From Alphaproteobacteria bacterium (GTDB lineage: Bacteria; Pseudomonadota; Alphaproteobacteria; Caulobacterales; Parvularculaceae), in the NCBI GenBank assembly GCA_013151255.1, contig JAADIQ010000102.1, positions 24,894 to 88,893 on the forward strand: a stretch of 64,000 bases of DNA. The letters run 5' to 3'. Both the position numbers and the translations under genes were made by a program. The notes below the pieces were generated by a model. That model did no database searches. It saw nothing but the letters and a program-made list of their open reading frames with translations, and was not told the DNA's origin. Positions within the stretch are counted from its first letter, which is position 1. Each line of letters begins with the position of its first letter. Below, piece after piece: positions 60,038 through 64,000 of the stretch.

Positions 60038-62998
60038 CTATAGTGCGAGCGCGTCGTCCAAAAAGGCGTCCAGTTCTTTCTTGTGCCGGCTCATCAGGCC
60101 GGTGGCGGGCGAGGCGGAAGCCGGCCGGCCGGCATAGCGGGCGCGTTTGTGCTTGGCGCCGATCTGATCAAGGGTCCATTCCAGGTTCGGCTCCATAAAG
60201 AACCATGAACCCATATTTTTTGGCTCTTCCTGACACCACACGATTTCGGCGTCCTTGAAGCGCTGTAATTCTTTTATCAGGGAATGCGCCGGGAACGGAT
60301 AAAACTGCTCAACGCGCATCAGATAGATATTGTCGGCGCCGCGCTTTTCGCGTTCGTCCAGGAGGTCGAAATAAACCTTGCCTGAGCACAAAACAACGCG
60401 CTTGATTTTAGCGTCCGAGACGAGCTTGACGGTTGAGCCGGGCTTGGATTCGGCGTCATCCCACAGCACCCGATGAAACGATGAGCCGGGGCCCATCTCA
60501 TCCAGCGTCGAGACGCATTTTTTATGACGCAAGAGCGATTTCGGCGTCATCAATATCAGCGGCTTCCTGAAATTGCGCCGCATTTGCCGACGCAGAATGT
60601 GGAAATAGTTGGCCGGCGTGGTGCAATTGGCGACTTGCATATTGTCTTGCGCGCAGAGCTGCAAAAACCGTTCAAGCCGGGCTGAGGAATGTTCCGGGCC
60701 CTGGCCTTCATAGCCATGCGGCAATAACAAAACGAGGCCGCACATGCGCAGCCATTTGCGTTCGCCGGAAGACAAAAACTGATCGATGATAACCTGGGCG
60801 CCGTTGACGAAGTCGCCAAACTGGCCTTCCCACAGCACCAGGAATTTTGGATTGGCGAGGGAATAGCCATATTCAAAACCCATCACCGCAAATTCCGACA
60901 GGTTGGAATCATGAACCTCGAACGTCGCATTGGAATTTTCGAGATGGCGCAGCGGCGTATAGGTGGTTTCGGTTTCCTGATCGATGAACACCGCATGGCG
61001 TTGAGAGAACGTGCCGCGGCGCGAATCCTGCCCTGACAGCCTGACGCCAAAACCATCCTGCAAGAGCGAGCCAAAAGCCAACGCCTCGGCGGTCGCCCAG
61101 TCGATGCCGGCGCCTTTCTCGAGCGCTTTGCGCTTGTGATCGATAATGCGCGCCAGGGTTTTGTGGATTTTGAAATTTTCCGGATAGCGTGTCAGCGCGC
61201 CGCCAATGGTGTTGAGATTATCCATCGACACAGCCGTATCGCCGCGCCGGTCATCGTCCATCGGCTGGACAAACCCCGACCACTGGCCATCAAGCCAGTC
61301 AGCCTTGTTGGGTTTAAACGCTTCGGCGGCGTCAAATTCCTCACCCAAAAACTTGCGGAACTTCTCGCGCTGAACTTCGCCGTCGCCTTTGGCGATGACG
61401 CCTTGTTCTTCAAGCCGCCCGGCGTAGATTTCTCTGGTGGTCGCCAGCCCTCGGATTTTTTTATACATACGCGGCTGCGTAAAGCTCGGCTCATCGCCCT
61501 CATTGTGGCCAAAGCGGCGATAGCAGAACATGTCGATAACCGCGTCGGCGCCAAATTTCTGACGGAACTCGGCGGCGATTTTAGCGGCGTAAACCACCGC
61601 TTCAGGATCGTCGCCATTGGCGTGGAAAATCGGCGCCTCGACCATCTTCGCAACGTCGGACGGGTAGGGCGAGGACCTGGAAAATTGCGGGCTGGTGGTA
61701 AAGCCGATTTGATTGTTGACGATAAAGTGGATGGTGCCGCCGGTACTGTAGCCACGCAGCCCGGAAAATCCGAAACATTCCGCGACAATGCCCTGGCCGG
61801 CAAAAGCCGCGTCGCCATGCAGCAAGAGCGGCAACACATGGGTGCGCGGCGCATCGAGATCAGGCGCCTCGATGCGGTCCTGTTTGGAGCGCGCCTTGCC
61901 GAGCACCACCGGGTTCACCGCTTCGAGATGCGAAGGGTTGGCAGTCAACGACAGGTGCACACGGTTGCCGTCAAACTCACGGTCTGACGAGGCGCCGAGG
62001 TGATATTTAACGTCCCCCGATCCGCCTATATCGTCCGGCGTCACCGATCCGCCCTGAAATTCGTGGAATATATGGTGGTAGGGTTTGCCCATCACCGCAG
62101 CCAGAAGATTTAACCGGCCGCGATGCGGCATGCCGATAATAATCTCTTTCACGCCGAGCGCGCCGCCGCGTTTGATGATCTGTTCCAGCGCCGGCGCCAG
62201 CGCTTCCGCGCCGTCCAGGCCAAAGCGCTTGGTGCCGGTATATTTGGCGTTGAGGAAATTCTCAAAACCTTCAGCCTCAATCAGCTTGTTCAAAATCGCC
62301 TTTTTGCCCTGGGGCGTGAAGGAAATATCCTTGTCCGGGCCTTCAATGCGATGTTGTATCCACGCCTTTTGATCCGGATTGGTGATGTGCATGAACTCAA
62401 CGGCGAAGGTCCCGCAATAAGTCCGCTTCAAAATCGCCATGATCTGACGCAAGGGCGCCGTCTCGAGACCGAGCACATGGTCGATGAAGATCGGCCGGTC
62501 CATGTCGGCCTCGGTAAAGCCCAGCGTCGCCGGGTCCAGCTCCGGGTGGATTTTCTTTTCCTGCAGGCCAAGCGGGTCGAGATCGGCGATCAGATGGCCG
62601 CGGATGCGATAGGCGCGAATCAGCATCAGCGCGCGCAGCGAATCCTTGGTCGCCTGACGCACATCTTCTTGCGTTGACGCCGCGGGCGCGCGCACCTCAA
62701 TCTTGGTCTTCAGGATTTGTTCCGCATCACCCCAATTGCCGTCCATCGCCGCCGTTAATTCGCCATTCGGGGTCGGCGGCCAGTCTCTGCGGGCCCAGCT
62801 TGGACCGTCAGTTTTCTGGCTCCCGTTCGGGCGGTCGCCTTCACGCTCGAAAAACTCCCGCCATTCGGGGCTTAGCGAGGCCGGATCCTTAGCGAAGCGC
62901 GCATAAAGCGCCTCCAGATATTGGATGTTGGGCCCGGATAATACCGATTGTTCGGGGGCGCTCCTGCTGTCTTGCGGCGCCGCTCCATCTTTTGCCAT
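60038..62998 (-). CDS. odhA: 2-Oxoglutarate dehydrogenase E1 component
   Basis: A 986-residue thiamine-diphosphate E1. The N-terminal OdhA extension (YLEALYARFAKDPASLSPEWREFF), the histidine-rich GMPHRGRLNLLAAVMGKPYHHIFHEFQ, the Mg/ThDP region GDAAFAGQGIVAE and the C-terminal LLPHGYEGQGPEHSSARLERFLQ are as in the family. ATG 62998 is preferred over the frame start at 63067. Between sucD and odhB, the standard TCA order. Confidence 0.95.
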   Translation of the reverse strand: MAKDGAAPQDSRSAPEQSVLSGPNIQYLEALYARFAKDPASLSPEWREFFEREGDRPNGSQKTDGPSWARRDWPPTPNGELTAAMDGNWGDAEQILKTKIEVRAPAASTQEDVRQATKDSLRALMLIRAYRIRGHLIADLDPLGLQEKKIHPELDPATLGFTEADMDRPIFIDHVLGLETAPLRQIMAILKRTYCGTFAVEFMHITNPDQKAWIQHRIEGPDKDISFTPQGKKAILNKLIEAEGFENFLNAKYTGTKRFGLDGAEALAPALEQIIKRGGALGVKEIIIGMPHRGRLNLLAAVMGKPYHHIFHEFQGGSVTPDDIGGSGDVKYHLGASSDREFDGNRVHLSLTANPSHLEAVNPVVLGKARSKQDRIEAPDLDAPRTHVLPLLLHGDAAFAGQGIVAECFGFSGLRGYSTGGTIHFIVNNQIGFTTSPQFSRSSPYPSDVAKMVEAPIFHANGDDPEAVVYAAKIAAEFRQKFGADAVIDMFCYRRFGHNEGDEPSFTQPRMYKKIRGLATTREIYAGRLEEQGVIAKGDGEVQREKFRKFLGEEFDAAEAFKPNKADWLDGQWSGFVQPMDDDRRGDTAVSMDNLNTIGGALTRYPENFKIHKTLARIIDHKRKALEKGAGIDWATAEALAFGSLLQDGFGVRLSGQDSRRGTFSQRHAVFIDQETETTYTPLRHLENSNATFEVHDSNLSEFAVMGFEYGYSLANPKFLVLWEGQFGDFVNGAQVIIDQFLSSGERKWLRMCGLVLLLPHGYEGQGPEHSSARLERFLQLCAQDNMQVANCTTPANYFHILRRQMRRNFRKPLILMTPKSLLRHKKCVSTLDEMGPGSSFHRVLWDDAESKPGSTVKLVSDAKIKRVVLCSGKVYFDLLDEREKRGADNIYLMRVEQFYPFPAHSLIKELQRFKDAEIVWCQEEPKNMGSWFFMEPNLEWTLDQIGAKHKRARYAGRPASASPATGLMSRHKKELDAFLDDALAL

Positions 62999-63100
62999 CA
63001 CGCGTTCCAACTCTTTCGTCGTTCGCTCGTTGGCTTTTCTAAATACGCCAACTCCCGGACGATTCAATGACTAAACGCGTAACATTAACCATCGAGAGGT

Positions 63101-64000
63101 TTATTTTTTAAGAATTTCTAACAATGTCCGCCCCATGGCGCCCGGCGTTGGTGAAACCGCGATGCCGGCGGATTTCATCGCCTCGATTTTCGCCTCGGCG
63201 GTGTCCTCGGCCCCGGAAACCAGCGCCCCGGCATGGCCCATCCGCCGTCCTGGCGGCGCGGTGACGCCGGCGATGAAGCCGACGGTGGGTTTTTTGATCT
63301 TATGGGCTTTGAGGAACTTGGCGGCATCGGCCTCCGCAGAGCCGCCGATCTCGCCAATCATGATGATCGAATGGGTGTCTTCGTCATGGAGGAACATATC
63401 CAGCACCTCAATAAAGTCCGTACCCTTCACCGGGTCGCCGCCAATGCCGACGCAGGTCGACTGCCCGAGCCCGGCAACCGTCGTCTGGTGCACCGCCTCA
63501 TAAGTGAGCGTGCCCGAACGGGAGATGACGCCGACATGGCCTTTGCGGTGAATATGGCCCGGCATAATCCCGATTTTGCATTCATCCGGGGTGATGACGC
63601 CGGGGCAATTGGGCCCCACAAGCCGGGTCATCGAGCCATCAAGGGCGCGCTTCACCTTGATCATATCCAGCACCGGAATGCCCTCGGTGATGCAGATCGC
63701 CAGCGGAATTTCCGCCGCGATGGTCTCCAAAATCGCATCCGCCGCAAATGGCGGCGGCACATAAATCACGGAAGCATCCGCGCCGGTTTTCTCGCGCGCT
63801 TCGGCCACCGTATCGAACACCGGCAGCGTCGCCCCTTTTGCCGCATCGCCCGCCCGCCAGGTCTGGCCGCCCTTTCCGGGCGTCACGCCGCCGACCATCT
63901 TGGTGCCATAGGCGATCGCCTGCTCGGTGTGGAACGTGCCGGTATCGCCGGTCAGGCCCTGGCATATGACTTTGGTGTTCTTGTCGATGAGAATGGACAT
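63101..64000 (-). CDS. sucD: Succinyl-CoA ligase alpha subunit SucD
   Basis: A 299-residue subunit, complete, with its ATG at the last three bases of the window. CoA-binding Rossmann part ([22 protein letters not shown]), the phosphohistidine region in [13 protein letters not shown] and the GPNCPGVI motif are present. Together with SucC (outside the window) it makes the GTP/ATP-forming step before OdhA-OdhB-Lpd. Confidence 0.96.
   Translation of the reverse strand: MSILIDKNTKVICQGLTGDTGTFHTEQAIAYGTKMVGGVTPGKGGQTWRAGDAAKGATLPVFDTVAEAREKTGADASVIYVPPPFAADAILETIAAEIPLAICITEGIPVLDMIKVKRALDGSMTRLVGPNCPGVITPDECKIGIMPGHIHRKGHVGVISRSGTLTYEAVHQTTVAGLGQSTCVGIGGDPVKGTDFIEVLDMFLHDEDTHSIIMIGEIGGSAEADAAKFLKAHKIKKPTVGFIAGVTAPPGRRMGHAGALVSGAEDTAEAKIEAMKSAGIAVSPTPGAMGRTLLEILKK

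Noticed and set aside
1..64000. tRNA, rRNA, prophage or transposase genes
   Set aside because: None found on either strand by reading motifs; a dedicated tRNA search was not possible.

Overview
The window is a gene-dense stretch of a GC-rich alphaproteobacterial chromosome. The best evidence is gene order: ruvC-ruvA-ruvB, ybgC-tolQ-tolR-tolA-tolB-pal-cpoB, tilS-ftsH and folP-glmM lie in the classic alphaproteobacterial arrangement. tkt-gap-pgk-fba diverges from DUF4164-zapA, mutS-glnD-murJ-trpS are adjacent, and sucD-odhA-odhB-lpd closes the window. I cannot name the genus; a Parvularculales/Caulobacterales-like marine lineage would fit. I saw no rRNA, tRNA, CRISPR array, prophage or insertion sequence, so this is mostly core genome with a few accessory genes between conserved blocks.

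Layout. 1-7.2 kb: PhzF fragment, thiD, a small membrane protein, an HxlR regulator, a secreted Arg/Tyr-rich protein, then glmM and folP, with an AraC regulator and a secreted LamG-like protein inserted between folP and ftsH. 7.2-20.2 kb, minus strand: ftsH (frame-broken), tilS, the Tol-Pal envelope system, ybgC, a DUF6265 protein, and ruvB, ruvA and ruvC with a Tat-type DUF1508 gene between ruvB and ruvA. 20-23 kb: Sel1-repeat protein, a 46-residue membrane peptide, thiE, coq4. 23-29 kb: class I aldolase, pgk, gap and tkt in one operon with a structured leader, then DUF4164 and zapA on the plus strand. 29-37.6 kb: hybrid histidine kinase with a MetOD1-like partner, S41 peptidase, gpmA, isoaspartyl peptidase/asparaginase, an EEP-family lipoprotein, and an ECF sigma factor with a DUF6768 membrane partner. 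37.8-52 kb: frame-broken GT2 glycosyltransferase, trpS, murJ, glnD, mutS, a YgjP-type metallopeptidase, a bifunctional PBP, a TetR regulator and an OmpA-type protein. 52-64 kb: PduO-type cobalamin adenosyltransferase, POT peptide transporter, M23/BTRD1 protein, lpd, odhB (frame-broken), odhA and sucD.

No obviously new multi-gene system stands out. The observations most worth following are: (i) a GlnD whose HD domain has lost its metal-binding His-Asp while its uridylyltransferase and ACT domains look intact; (ii) three conserved genes (ftsH, a GT2 gene, odhB) each broken by a small out-of-frame deletion, which bears on assembly quality or on recent mutation; (iii) two copies of a composite palindromic repeat, one bounded by longer inverted and direct repeats; (iv) a hairpin in the tkt leader whose loop is complementary to the tkt Shine-Dalgarno; (v) two small signalling pairs, sigma/DUF6768 and MetOD1/hybrid kinase. 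All functional statements are inferred by reading motifs; no database search was run.
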